DNA from: Mycolicibacterium frederiksbergense
Lineage (GTDB): Bacteria; Actinomycetota; Actinomycetes; Mycobacteriales; Mycobacteriaceae
DNA: 64,000 bases
Assembly: GCF_029893345.1 (NCBI RefSeq)
Contig: NZ_JARXVE010000008.1
Coordinates: 124,001-188,000 of the forward strand
Direction of reading: 5' to 3'
Of the stretch, positions 27,146 through 35,806 are shown one piece after another. Below the pieces are notes generated by a model. The model had not been told where the DNA came from. It searched no databases and saw nothing but the letters and a program-made list of their open reading frames with translations. Numbering within the stretch: position 1 is the first letter of the stretch; every line of letters starts with the position of its first letter. The position numbers were made by a program, and so were the translations under genes.

Positions 27146-28443
27146 ACAACCACGATCCGTTGAGCGTGCTGAGCGGCGACGCCTATCCGGTCGCCCCCGA
27201 TCCGGCGTTCGCGGCCCGCTTGCGCGCCCGCCTGGAATCGGCCCTCACCCTGCCCACCCACACCGAAGGAGTTTCCATGAGCGACACCGACGCCACCATC
27301 GCCGAACTGAATCAGCCCACGGCCGTTTCAGCGCCCCCGCGGTCCGCCGGGCCCGATCCGCGGCCCGCCGCGGCGATTCCCTACCTGGCGATCGCCGGCG
27401 CCCGTGAGGCTATCGCGTGGTATGCCGATGCCTTCGGCGCGTCCGTCGTCGGCGAGATGTACGAGATGGACGACGGCCGCATCGGACATGCCGAACTGCA
27501 GATCGGTGACGGCGTGCTGTACCTGGCCGACGAGTACCCCGAACTTGGCCTCAAAGCGCCTGTCTCACAGATCAATTCGGTGAGCCTGATGCTGCATGTG
27601 GCCGACACCGACGCCACCCTGGAACGGGCGCGCGCGCTTGGCGCCGTCGTGCATCGGGAGTCCTACGAGAACTATGGGGCACGCAACGCCACGATCATCG
27701 ATCCGTTCGGCCACCGGTGGATGCTGTCCGGGCCGGTCACCGGCGCGACCGTGACCATCCAGCACGGGGACGTCGGCTACGTCTCGGTCTGGGCACCCGA
27801 TGTCGAACGCGCCGCCCGGTTCTACGGTGAGGTGCTGGGCTGGACCTTTGACCCGGACACCCGCCAGGTCACCAACACCCGACAGCACATCGGTATCTTC
27901 AACGCCGACGGTCCGCCCACCCTGTTCTGCTGCTACGCGGTGTCCGATCTCGACGGGGCCCGCCAGGCGATCGTGGCAGGCGGCGGGGTGGCCAGTGAGC
28001 CGCAGGTGCGGGAATTCGGCACCGTGCTGGATGCCACCGACCCGGCCGGAACGGCCTTCGCGGTGTTCCAGCCGGCCACCGCCATCCCCCGGCCCGAACT
28101 CAATGGCGCTGGGCCGGGCGAGCTTTCGTACATCACCTACGAGGTTCCCGACTCGACGGCGTTCAAGGCCTTCTACAGCCGGCTGTTCTTCTGGACCTTC
28201 GAACCCGGCCGGGTCCACGACGGCTGGGGGGTGCAGGGCAGCCAGCCGATGTCAGGCGTGGCCGGCGGTGCCCAGGGGGCCGTGACCGTGCCGATGTGGA
28301 CGGTCGCCGACATCGACGACGCGGTCACCCGGGTCCGCGAGGCCGGGGGCACGGTGCTGCAGGAGCCGGCCCGGCAACCCTACGGATTGATGGCCCAGTG
28401 CACCGACGACCAGGGCGGCCGGTTCTACCTCGGCCAGTTCTAA
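27142..28443 (+). CDS. Three-domain VOC (glyoxalase/extradiol dioxygenase-fold) protein
   Basis: 433 residues if started at the GTG at 27142, overlapping the sigma stop by 4 nt. Residues 5-40 (PLSVLSGDAYPVAPDPAFAA, then RLRARLESALTLP) are a short helical segment; three VOC modules follow at roughly 78-195 (IPYLAIAGAREAIAWYADAF), 210-315 (VGYVSVWAPDVERAARFYGE) and 325-432 (LSYITYEVPDSTAFKAFYSR). A second start at ATG 27277 has its own GAAGGAG and would drop the first segment. VOC proteins bind metals and act on small electrophiles or antibiotics; the function here is unknown. The coupling to a sigma factor points to a stress-response module. Confidence 0.85.
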   Translation: MNNHDPLSVLSGDAYPVAPDPAFAARLRARLESALTLPTHTEGVSMSDTDATIAELNQPTAVSAPPRSAGPDPRPAAAIPYLAIAGAREAIAWYADAFGASVVGEMYEMDDGRIGHAELQIGDGVLYLADEYPELGLKAPVSQINSVSLMLHVADTDATLERARALGAVVHRESYENYGARNATIIDPFGHRWMLSGPVTGATVTIQHGDVGYVSVWAPDVERAARFYGEVLGWTFDPDTRQVTNTRQHIGIFNADGPPTLFCCYAVSDLDGARQAIVAGGGVASEPQVREFGTVLDATDPAGTAFAVFQPATAIPRPELNGAGPGELSYITYEVPDSTAFKAFYSRLFFWTFEPGRVHDGWGVQGSQPMSGVAGGAQGAVTVPMWTVADIDDAVTRVREAGGTVLQEPARQPYGLMAQCTDDQGGRFYLGQF

Positions 28444-28444
28444 A

Positions 28445-28497
28445 GCGATTTGGGTGCGTCCGGTAACGGTGAGCGTTACCAGACGCACCCAAATCGC
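28445..28497. terminator. Bidirectional terminator between convergent genes
   Basis: Perfect 16-bp arms 28445-28460 (GCGATTTGGGTGCGTC) and 28482-28497, with a further 7-bp inner pairing (GGTAACG/CGTTACC) after one mismatch and a GTGAG loop. It fills the gap between the VOC gene and the flavoprotein gene read from the other strand. Confidence 0.8.
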
Positions 28498-28504
28498 AGG
28501 AAAG

Positions 28505-29692
28505 TCAGCCCAGAACGTCGGAGATGGGGGCTCCGGCGGCGATCTTGCCGCGGGCCTTCATCACCTTGCCGGGCATTCCGCCGCCGACCACGCCGACCAC
28601 CACGCCGTCGCGCTCGTAGAAGGCCAGGAACTTGCGGCCGTCGTCCTCCACCACATGCACGACATCGTCGGCCTCGGGCTCGCCCAGGCACTGGATCTTG
28701 ACGTCATACTGGTCGCTCCAGAAGTACGGCACCGACACCACCGGTGCGGCCTCTTGACCCAGCATCGCCGGCACCATGGCCCGCGCCTGGTCGGCGACGT
28801 TGCTCCAATGTTCCACGCGCGCTTGACCACCCACGTGATCACGCCATGACGCCACATCGCCGATGGCCCACACATTGGGGGCGCTGGCCCGGCCCATGTC
28901 GTCGCACACCACACCGTTGTCGAGCTTGATACCGCTGCCGTCCAGCCAGTCCACGGCCGGGTTCGAACCGATACCGACCACCACCAGATCGGCGTCGACC
29001 TCAGTACCGTCACCCAGCACAACCTGCTCGACCTTGTCGGCACCGCGCACCTCGGTGACCCCGATACCGCAGCGCACGTCGACCCCCTCGGCCTCGTGCA
29101 GCCGGGTCACCAGGGCACCGATCTGCTCGCCCAGCACCGAGGCCAGCGGCGTCGGCTGCGGCTCCACCAACATCACCTCGACGCCCAGCTTGCGCAGGCT
29201 CGCGGCCACCTCGCAGCCGATGAAACCGGCACCGACCACGACGGCACGCCGAGAGGTCCCGGCGTGCTCGCGCAGGGCCATGCTCTCGTCGTAGGACCGC
29301 AGCACGTGGATGCCGGCCAGATCGCCGAAGGACTTGATCCGCCGGGGCACCAGCCCCGTGGCGATGATGAGCTCGTCGTAGGCCAGCTCGGCGCCGTCGG
29401 CGAGCTTGAGCGTCTTGGCGGCGGTGTCCACCGACTGCGCGGCGGATCCGAGCCGCAGCGTGATGTCGTTCTCCTGGTAGAACTCGGCCGGCTTGAGCGT
29501 GACGTCGTCGGTCTCGGCGCGCAGAACTTCCTTGGACAGCGGCGGCCGGTCGTACGGCAGATGGTCCTCGTCGCTGACGATCGTGATGGGTCCGGCGTAC
29601 TCCGAACGGCGCAGCTGCTCGGCAGTCCGGGCAGCGGCCAGACCGCCGCCGACGATGACGATGCCCGCCACAGATCCCGTTGATGTAGTCAC
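28505..29692 (-). CDS. NAD(P)/FAD-dependent ferredoxin reductase-like oxidoreductase
   Basis: 395-residue pyridine nucleotide-disulphide family flavoprotein of the ferredoxin/rubredoxin reductase type. FAD motif GIVIVGGGLAAARTAEQLRR near the N-terminus, NAD(P) motif VVVGAGFIGCEVAASLRKLG near residue 150, and the FAD-closing NVWAIGDVASWRD. The start is the GTG at 29692 (TTSTGSVAG); the upstream extension lacks similarity. In M. tuberculosis a homologue (Rv0688, as recalled) follows the SDR Rv0687, so it may share a redox role with the mycofactocin-linked genes, but here the arginine cluster separates them. It could serve a P450. Confidence 0.88.
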   Translation of the reverse strand: MTTSTGSVAGIVIVGGGLAAARTAEQLRRSEYAGPITIVSDEDHLPYDRPPLSKEVLRAETDDVTLKPAEFYQENDITLRLGSAAQSVDTAAKTLKLADGAELAYDELIIATGLVPRRIKSFGDLAGIHVLRSYDESMALREHAGTSRRAVVVGAGFIGCEVAASLRKLGVEVMLVEPQPTPLASVLGEQIGALVTRLHEAEGVDVRCGIGVTEVRGADKVEQVVLGDGTEVDADLVVVGIGSNPAVDWLDGSGIKLDNGVVCDDMGRASAPNVWAIGDVASWRDHVGGQARVEHWSNVADQARAMVPAMLGQEAAPVVSVPYFWSDQYDVKIQCLGEPEADDVVHVVEDDGRKFLAFYERDGVVVGVVGGGMPGKVMKARGKIAAGAPISDVLG

Positions 29693-29763
29693 GTGGGGGT
29701 TTGTACACGATGACCGGCAGGCGTTGTGCGCCACCCTACGTTTGCGCAGCTCGATGACTCACG

Positions 29764-30210
29764 TCACGGACGGGCCCGCTCGATGATGTTGGACAGCACC
29801 ACGATGCTCTCGCTGCGTTCGATGTCGGCGGTGGACCGGATGCGCTCCAGCGCCTCTTCCAGATGCCGCATGTCGCGGGCGAGCACGTGCAGGATGGCGT
29901 CGGCGGTGCCGGTGACCGTCGCCGCACCGACCACTTCGGGGATGTCGATCCAGGCGGCACGCAGTTGGTCGGGCGCAATGGTCCCCTGACAGAACACCTG
30001 TACATACGCCTCGGTACGCCAGCCCAGGACATTGCGGTCGACCACGGTGGTGAAGCCGCGGATCACCCCATCGGCAATCATGCGGTCCACCCGCCGTTTG
30101 ACCGCGGGCGCCGACAGATTCACCCGCTGGCCGATCTCGGCGTACGTCGCCCTGGCGTGCTCGGTAAGTTCGGCCAGAATCCGCTCGTCGGTCTCATCCA
30201 GACGCTCCAC
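29764..30210 (-). CDS. Lrp/AsnC family transcriptional regulator
   Basis: 148-residue feast/famine regulator. The N-terminal winged helix-turn-helix reads DETDERILAELTEHARATYA and EIGQRVNLSAPAVKRRVDRM; the C-terminal RAM domain covers AYVQVFCQGTIAPDQL to the end and binds an amino acid. The start is the GTG at 30210 with GGAGGT five bases upstream; a GTG four codons earlier (30222) is possible. It is divergent from the amidinohydrolase-rocD-permease operon, which it presumably controls in response to arginine or ornithine. Confidence 0.9.
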   Translation of the reverse strand: MERLDETDERILAELTEHARATYAEIGQRVNLSAPAVKRRVDRMIADGVIRGFTTVVDRNVLGWRTEAYVQVFCQGTIAPDQLRAAWIDIPEVVGAATVTGTADAILHVLARDMRHLEEALERIRSTADIERSESIVVLSNIIERARP

Positions 30211-30251
30211 AACGACCTCCACACAACAAATCACCGCATACCGGCGATTGC

Positions 30252-30281
30252 CGCAATATATCGCTGGCCAGTACGCAATAT
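30252..30281. promoter_or_regulatory. Candidate Lrp operator direct repeats
   Basis: CGCAATAT occurs at 30252-30259 and again at 30274-30281, a 22-bp period that places both on the same DNA face, in the gap between the Lrp gene and its divergent target operon. Further ATTG-rich motifs follow up to 30299. Lrp dimers often bind such phased repeats; binding is inferred. Confidence 0.4.
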
Positions 30282-30323
30282 GCAGTGATTGATTGCACAA
30301 TCTTGGCCTCATATCGTCGATTC

Positions 30324-31190
30324 ATGACGATTTCCGACGATGTCATGCCCGCCGTCCCACCCAAGGACGGCACCGCCACTCCACCTGCACGCACCGCCAG
30401 CATCCGGCACTACGCCATGACCGCTCCGGAGTACTTCACCGTCGAATACGCCATCAACCCGTGGATGGACACCTCTACGCCCGTGGACACCACGCTCGCG
30501 CTGACCCAGTGGGAGGCGCTGCGCCGGGTGTACACCGACCTCGGTCATATCGTCGATCTGGTGCCACCGCGATCCGGCCTGCCCGACATGGTGTACGCCG
30601 CCAACGGAGGTTTCATCGTCGGTGACGCCGCCGTGGTGGCCCACTTCGCCTACCCCCAGCGCGCCGAAGAGGCCGAAGCCTATTCCGAATGGATGGCCGC
30701 CCATGGCTACCGGCCGGTGCGCACCGACCACGTCAACGAGGGCCAGGGCGATCTACTGCTGGTCGGGTCAACCCTGTTGGCCGGATACGGATTTCGCACC
30801 AACCGCCGCGCCCATGATGAGATCGCGGCGATCACTGGGCTGCCCGTGGTCAGCCTGGAACTCGTCGACCCGCACTTTTATCATCTCGACACCGCGCTGG
30901 CCGTACTCGACGATTCGACGATTGCCTACTATCCCCCGGCCTTCAGCGACACCGCCCGCCGCGCACTGACCGAACTGTTCAGCGACGCCATCGAAGTGAG
31001 CTCAGGCGACGCCTACGTCCTGGGCCTCAACGTGGTGTCCGACGGCAGGCATGTGGTGATGCCCGCCGCCGCGGCCGGCTTCGCCGACCAACTGCGCCAG
31101 GCCGGATTCGAGCCGATCGGTGTCGACCTCTCCGAGCTGCTCAAGGGCGGCGGATCCGTCAAATGCTGCACCCTGGAGCTGCATCCATGA
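30324..31190 (+). CDS. Amidinohydrolase: dimethylargininase or arginine dihydrolase-like
   Basis: 288-residue guanidine-modifying enzyme with the pentein fold. The catalytic Cys is in the late SVKCCTLELHP motif and the catalytic His in VDPHFYHLDTAL. The N-terminal EYFTVEYAINPWMD and PDMVYAANGG are shared with arginine dihydrolases (ArgZ/AgrE N-domain) more than with human-type DDAH. The product would be citrulline (dimethylargininase) or ornithine plus ammonia (dihydrolase); the neighbour rocD makes the second attractive. The start is the ATG at 30324; the stop overlaps rocD by 4 nt. Confidence 0.83.
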   Translation: MTISDDVMPAVPPKDGTATPPARTASIRHYAMTAPEYFTVEYAINPWMDTSTPVDTTLALTQWEALRRVYTDLGHIVDLVPPRSGLPDMVYAANGGFIVGDAAVVAHFAYPQRAEEAEAYSEWMAAHGYRPVRTDHVNEGQGDLLLVGSTLLAGYGFRTNRRAHDEIAAITGLPVVSLELVDPHFYHLDTALAVLDDSTIAYYPPAFSDTARRALTELFSDAIEVSSGDAYVLGLNVVSDGRHVVMPAAAAGFADQLRQAGFEPIGVDLSELLKGGGSVKCCTLELHP

Positions 31191-32437
31191 CCATCCTGGA
31201 CAGTGTGGACAACCAGGCCACACCCAGTTCGGCGGCCGCCGAGGCGATCGCCCTCGACGACCGGTATGTCGCGCACAACTACGCACCGCTGCCGGTGGTC
31301 GCGGCCAGCGCCGAGGGCGCCTGGATCACCGATGTGACCGGCCGTCGCTACCTGGACTGTCTGGCCGCGTATTCGGCGATCAACTTCGGTCACCGCAACC
31401 CCGAGATCATCGCCGCCGCCCACGCCCAACTGGACCGACTCACATTGGTGAGCCGGGCTTTTCACTCCGATCGGCTGGGCCCATTTGCGCAAGCACTGGC
31501 CACGCTGTGCGGCAAAGACATGGTGCTGCCGATGAACAGCGGCGCCGAGGCCGTGGAGACCGGCATCAAGGTGGCCCGCAAGTGGGGCGCCGATGTCAAG
31601 GGAGTGAAGGCCAACAGCTCGAATATTGTGGTAGCGCACAACAACTTTCATGGACGCACCACCACGATCATCAGTTTCTCCGACGATGCGGCCGCACGCC
31701 GCGGGTTCGGTCCCTTCACACCCGGTTTCCGCTCGATCGACTTCGGCGACCATCAGGCCCTCGACGACGCGATCGACGCGAATACCGTCGCCGTACTGAT
31801 CGAGCCGATCCAAGGTGAGGCCGGCGTCATCGTCCCGCCCGCGGCCTTCCTGCCCCGGGTCCGCGAAATCTGCACTCGGCGCAACGTGCTGATGATCGCC
31901 GACGAGATCCAGTCCGGGCTCGCCCGCACCGGACGAACCTTCGCCTGCGAACACTGGGGTGTGGTCCCCGATGTCTACCTGCTCGGCAAGGCACTCGGCG
32001 GCGGCGTGGTGGCATTGTCCGCGGTGGTCGCCGATCGCGATGTGCTCGGTGTGCTGCACCCCGGGGAACACGGCTCCACCTTTGGCGGTAATCCGTTGGC
32101 CGCGGCCATCGGCAGCACCGTGGTGGGAATGCTGCGCCGTGGCGAATTCCAGCTCCGTTCCACCGAACTCGGAACACAGCTGCACGAACGGTTGCGCGGT
32201 TTGATCGGCCAGGGCGTGGTGGCCGTGCGGGGCATGGGGCTGTGGGCGGGGGTGGACATCGACCCGGCGCTCGGTACCGGCAAGCAGCTCGGCATGGCGC
32301 TGGCCGAACGCGGCGTGCTGGTCAAGGACACCCAGGGCTGCACCTTGAGATTCGCCCCACCACTGGTGGTGACCGCCGACGAGCTCGACTGGGCCGTTGA
32401 CCAATTCGCCGACGCACTGATGCAGGCTCGCCGATAA
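31187..32437 (+). CDS. rocD: Ornithine--oxo-acid transaminase
   Basis: 416-residue class-III PLP aminotransferase converting ornithine and 2-oxoglutarate to glutamate semialdehyde and glutamate. Marks: MVLPMNSGAEAVETGIKVAR, NFHGRTTTIISFSDD, the VLMIADEIQSGLARTGRTFA Asp that binds the pyridine nitrogen, and PLP Lys in YLLGKALGGGVVALSAVVAD. The ATG at 31187 overlaps the previous stop. In M. tuberculosis the homologue is split (rocD1/rocD2); here it is a single intact gene. Confidence 0.94.
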   Translation: MTILDSVDNQATPSSAAAEAIALDDRYVAHNYAPLPVVAASAEGAWITDVTGRRYLDCLAAYSAINFGHRNPEIIAAAHAQLDRLTLVSRAFHSDRLGPFAQALATLCGKDMVLPMNSGAEAVETGIKVARKWGADVKGVKANSSNIVVAHNNFHGRTTTIISFSDDAAARRGFGPFTPGFRSIDFGDHQALDDAIDANTVAVLIEPIQGEAGVIVPPAAFLPRVREICTRRNVLMIADEIQSGLARTGRTFACEHWGVVPDVYLLGKALGGGVVALSAVVADRDVLGVLHPGEHGSTFGGNPLAAAIGSTVVGMLRRGEFQLRSTELGTQLHERLRGLIGQGVVAVRGMGLWAGVDIDPALGTGKQLGMALAERGVLVKDTQGCTLRFAPPLVVTADELDWAVDQFADALMQARR

Positions 32438-32464
32438 TCGATTGATCGGCAGCAAGGAGGCACC

Positions 32465-33970
32465 ATGACCGCCCCAGCCAACCTGACCGGCCAGATGTTG
32501 CGGCGCAGACCCGTTTACGGGGCCCCGGTCGCGCACGGTGCATCCGACCACCTGCGCCGAAGTATCGGCACCTTCCAGCTCACCATGTTCGGCGTGGGGG
32601 CCACGGTCGGCACCGGTATCTTCATCGTGCTGCAGCAAGCGGTCCCCAAGGCCGGTCCCGCGGTGCTGGTGTCCTTCGTGGTCGCCGGTATCGCCGCTGG
32701 GTTGTCGGCGATCTGCTACGCGGAAATGGCTGCGGCCGTTCCGGTTTCGGGTTCCACCTACTCCTACGCCTACACCACCATGGGTGAGTTCATCGCGATG
32801 GGCGTGGCGGCCTGCCTGCTCCTCGAATACGGCGTATCCATGTCGGCCACGTCGATCGGCTGGAGCGGTTACCTCAACCAGCTGTTGGAGAACCTGTTCG
32901 GCTGGCGGTTGCCGCACGCCTTGTCGGCGGCCCCATGGGGTGACAACCCCGGCCTCATCAACCTGCCCGCAACGGTCCTGATCATCATGTGCGCGCTGCT
33001 GCTGATTCGCGGGGCCAGTGAATCCGCGGCCGTCAACACCGTCATGGTGATCCTCAAGCTGTGCGTGCTCGGCATGTTCGTGGCGATCGCGTTCACCGCG
33101 TTCACCACCGACCACTTCGCCGGATTCTGGGACAAGGGATTCACCGGCATCACCGCCGCCGCCAGCACGATCTTCTTCACCTTCATCGGGCTCGACGCCG
33201 TGTCCACGGCCGGCGACGAGGTGAAGAATCCGCAGAAGACCATGCCGCGGGCAATCCTCGGCGCGCTGGTGGTGGTCACCAGCGTCTACGTCCTGGTGGC
33301 GTTCGCCGGCCTGGGCACCCAATCCGCCGACCAGTTCGGCTCCGACGAACAATCCGAGGCCGGACTGTCGGTGATGCTGACCAGCATCCTGCACGGCCAG
33401 ACCTGGGCCAGCACCGTTCTCGCTGTGGGCGCGGTGATCTCTATCTTTTCGGTGACCCTGGTGGTGATGTACGGCCAGACCCGCATCCTGTTCGCCATGG
33501 GCCGCGACGGTCTACTGCCGCCGATGTTCGCAAAAGTCAACCCGCGCACCATGACTCCGGTGAACAACACCATCATCGTCGCCGCGGTCACCGGCACCCT
33601 GGCCGGATTCGTACCGCTCGACTATCTGTGGGATCTGGTGTCGATCGGCACGCTGGTGGCGTTCATCGTGGTCTCGATCGGCGTGATCATCCTGCGGGTC
33701 CGCGAACCGGACCTGCCGCGCTCGTTCAAGGTCCCCGGTTATCCGGTGACGCCCATCCTGTCGGTGGCGGCCTGCCTGTTCGTGCTGTACGGGCTGCCTC
33801 ACATCACCTGGCTGTGGTTCAGCCTCTGGGTCGCCGCGGTGCTGGCGTTCTACCTGCTGTGGAGCCGGCATCACAGCGCGCTCAACGACGGCGGCGATGG
33901 CTACATCCCCGGGGCCGCGGCCGGCGAGGACGACGTGATGACCGCACCCGGAGCCGGGGAGACCCGATGA
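32465..33970 (+). CDS. rocE: APC-family amino acid permease
   Basis: 501-residue transporter with about 12 membrane helices. TM1 begins FGVGATVGTGIFIVLQQAVP, the unwound helix that binds the amino acid carboxylate in APC transporters, and a consensus amphipathic loop follows in AAVPVSGSTYSYAYTTMGEF. The last 30 residues are a soluble Gly/Ala/Asp-rich tail. It sits 27 nt after rocD with AAGGAGG at the start, and its stop overlaps the USP gene by 4 nt. A cationic amino acid (arginine or ornithine) is the inferred substrate. Confidence 0.9.
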   Translation: MTAPANLTGQMLRRRPVYGAPVAHGASDHLRRSIGTFQLTMFGVGATVGTGIFIVLQQAVPKAGPAVLVSFVVAGIAAGLSAICYAEMAAAVPVSGSTYSYAYTTMGEFIAMGVAACLLLEYGVSMSATSIGWSGYLNQLLENLFGWRLPHALSAAPWGDNPGLINLPATVLIIMCALLLIRGASESAAVNTVMVILKLCVLGMFVAIAFTAFTTDHFAGFWDKGFTGITAAASTIFFTFIGLDAVSTAGDEVKNPQKTMPRAILGALVVVTSVYVLVAFAGLGTQSADQFGSDEQSEAGLSVMLTSILHGQTWASTVLAVGAVISIFSVTLVVMYGQTRILFAMGRDGLLPPMFAKVNPRTMTPVNNTIIVAAVTGTLAGFVPLDYLWDLVSIGTLVAFIVVSIGVIILRVREPDLPRSFKVPGYPVTPILSVAACLFVLYGLPHITWLWFSLWVAAVLAFYLLWSRHHSALNDGGDGYIPGAAAGEDDVMTAPGAGETR

Positions 33971-34848
33971 CCGTCGTCGTCGGATACCTGGCCGGCAAGG
34001 GCGGCGCCTCGGCGCTGCACCTCGGGGTGGGCGCGGCCCGGACGCTCAACACGTCATTGGCGGTGGCCACCGTCGTCCCGCGTCCGTGGCTGACCCCGTC
34101 AGCTGCCCGCGTCGACGCCGAGTATGCGCAGTACGCAGCGCAGTTGGCGGCCTCGTCGGCCGAGCAGGCACGCCAGCACATCTCTGCCCTCGATGACCGC
34201 CTCGAGGTCAGCTTCCACAAGTTCGCGCATCGTTCGGTCTCCGGTGGCCTACTGGAAGCCGTCGAAGCACTCGACGCCGAGGCGCTGGTGCTGGGCTCCG
34301 CGGCCGACGGCCAGTTGGGTCAGGTGGTGGTGGGATCGACCGCCGACCGACTACTGCACTCCTGCCCGGTGCCATTGGCGATCAGCCCGCGCGGCTACCG
34401 TCGGCCGAAATCCGGTGTGCTGGCGCGCATCACGTGCGCCTATCCGGGATCACCTGAAGCGGTGGAGGTGGTTCGGCAAGCGGCCGGACTCAGCCGACGG
34501 TTCAAAACGCCCATGCGCGTGGTGACCTTCGCGGTGCGCGGACGCAGTATGTACCCACCGACGGTCGGTCTGCATTCCGAGGACTCGATCCTGCAGGAGT
34601 GGGCCAAGCAGGCCCACCAGGCACTGGCCCGGTTGAAGGACCAGGAGATCGTCGGCGACGACGTGGAGCTCCAGGTCGTCATCGGCAATGACTGGAGCGA
34701 GGCGCTCGACGCCACCGACTGGCTCGACGGCGAGATCCTGGCCATCGGCACGTCACCGGGCGGCGCGGTGGCGCGGGTCTTCCTGGGCTCGCACGGCTCG
34801 AAGATCCTGCGCCACAGCCCGGTTCCGGTTCTCGTCCTACCCGGCTGA
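33967..34848 (+). CDS. Universal stress protein, tandem UspA domains
   Basis: 293 residues forming two UspA-like domains (about 1-140 and 150-293). Domain 1 ends LVLGSAADGQLGQVVVGSTA followed by LLHSCPVPLAISPRG, and domain 2 ends LAIGTSPGGAVARVFLGSHG followed by ILRHSPVPVLVLPG; both carry the G-x(9)-G-S nucleotide-binding pattern near the end. The start is the ATG at 33967 overlapping the permease stop. USP genes beside APC permeases are common and may tune transport; that link is inferred. Last gene of the operon. Confidence 0.9.
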   Translation: MTVVVGYLAGKGGASALHLGVGAARTLNTSLAVATVVPRPWLTPSAARVDAEYAQYAAQLAASSAEQARQHISALDDRLEVSFHKFAHRSVSGGLLEAVEALDAEALVLGSAADGQLGQVVVGSTADRLLHSCPVPLAISPRGYRRPKSGVLARITCAYPGSPEAVEVVRQAAGLSRRFKTPMRVVTFAVRGRSMYPPTVGLHSEDSILQEWAKQAHQALARLKDQEIVGDDVELQVVIGNDWSEALDATDWLDGEILAIGTSPGGAVARVFLGSHGSKILRHSPVPVLVLPG

Positions 34849-34861
34849 TCGCGGCGGAAGG

Positions 34862-35716
34862 TCAGTACTTCATCACGCCGCGGTCGACGGCGATCTGGCT
34901 GCCCGACAGCGTGGCCGAGCCGTCACCGGCCAACCAAGCCACCACATCGGAAACCTCGTCGGGGGACATGAACGTCGCCAGCCCCCGCTGACCGTCCGCG
35001 CCCACCGGATGCAGCGGCATAGGCGCGAAGCTGTGCAGATAGCTCGGGAACTTCGCGAACACCGCGGCCATCGCCTCGGGCTCGACCATCGGCGTGTCGA
35101 TCGAGTACGGGTGGATCGAGTTGACCCGAATCCCATACTCCCCCACCTCCAATGCCAATGCGTTGGTCAGTGCCACCAACCCGTGCTTGGACGCGGAGTA
35201 GTGGCCGTTGCCCGGGGTCGCCTTGAGACCGGCCGAGGAGCTGACGATGATGATCGACCCGCCGTTGCCAGCCTCGATCATCGCGGGCACCGCTGCCCGG
35301 ATGGTCCGCCAGGTGCCGTTGAGGTTCACGTCGATGATGGTGTCCCACTGTTCGGGCGACATCTCGAAGATCCGACCCCAGCTGAGCACACCGGCGTTGG
35401 CCACCACGATGTCGAGCCGGCCGAACTGCTCGATGCCATCCGCCACCACCTGCTGCTGGGCGGCCAGGTCGCGGATGTCTACCTCGCGGGCCAGCACCTT
35501 GCGGCCGGTGGCCTCGACGGCGCTGACCGTCTCGGCCAGATCCTCCGGTGTGGCGGCCGGGTAGGTGATGGTGTCGTCGACCGGCCGGCACACGTCGATG
35601 GCGATGATGTCGGCACCCTCATTGGCCAATCGCACCGCATGTGCGCGCCCCTGGCCGCGCGCTGCGCCGGTGACAAACGCCACCCGGCCTTCCAACGTTG
35701 CTTTATCTGCCGCCAT
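34862..35716 (-). CDS. Mycofactocin-coupled SDR oxidoreductase
   Basis: 284-residue short-chain dehydrogenase. Nucleotide motif TGAARGQGRAHAVRLANEGA, catalytic Ser/Tyr/Lys in IVSSSAGLK and GHYSASKHG. It has the insertion typical of the mycofactocin-coupled class after the second strand: ICR-like DVCRPVDDTITYPAATPEDL, which buries the NAD so it does not exchange and must be reoxidised by mycofactocin. Likely oxidises an alcohol such as a carveol-like compound; the substrate is unknown. Start ATG at 35716 with AAAGGA upstream. It converges on the USP gene. Confidence 0.9.
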   Translation of the reverse strand: MAADKATLEGRVAFVTGAARGQGRAHAVRLANEGADIIAIDVCRPVDDTITYPAATPEDLAETVSAVEATGRKVLAREVDIRDLAAQQQVVADGIEQFGRLDIVVANAGVLSWGRIFEMSPEQWDTIIDVNLNGTWRTIRAAVPAMIEAGNGGSIIIVSSSAGLKATPGNGHYSASKHGLVALTNALALEVGEYGIRVNSIHPYSIDTPMVEPEAMAAVFAKFPSYLHSFAPMPLHPVGADGQRGLATFMSPDEVSDVVAWLAGDGSATLSGSQIAVDRGVMKY

Positions 35717-35806
35717 CCCAGGGTCCTTTCGGTGAGTCTGCGCCCAGGCTAACAGCAGAAGTAGAACGTGTTCCTGGACTAGTACCACTCAATGAGATCG
35801 GCCGTC

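Noticed and set aside
31013..33394. Minus-strand open frame of 793 codons
   Set aside because: Antisense of rocD and the permease; Gln/His/Gly-rich noise.
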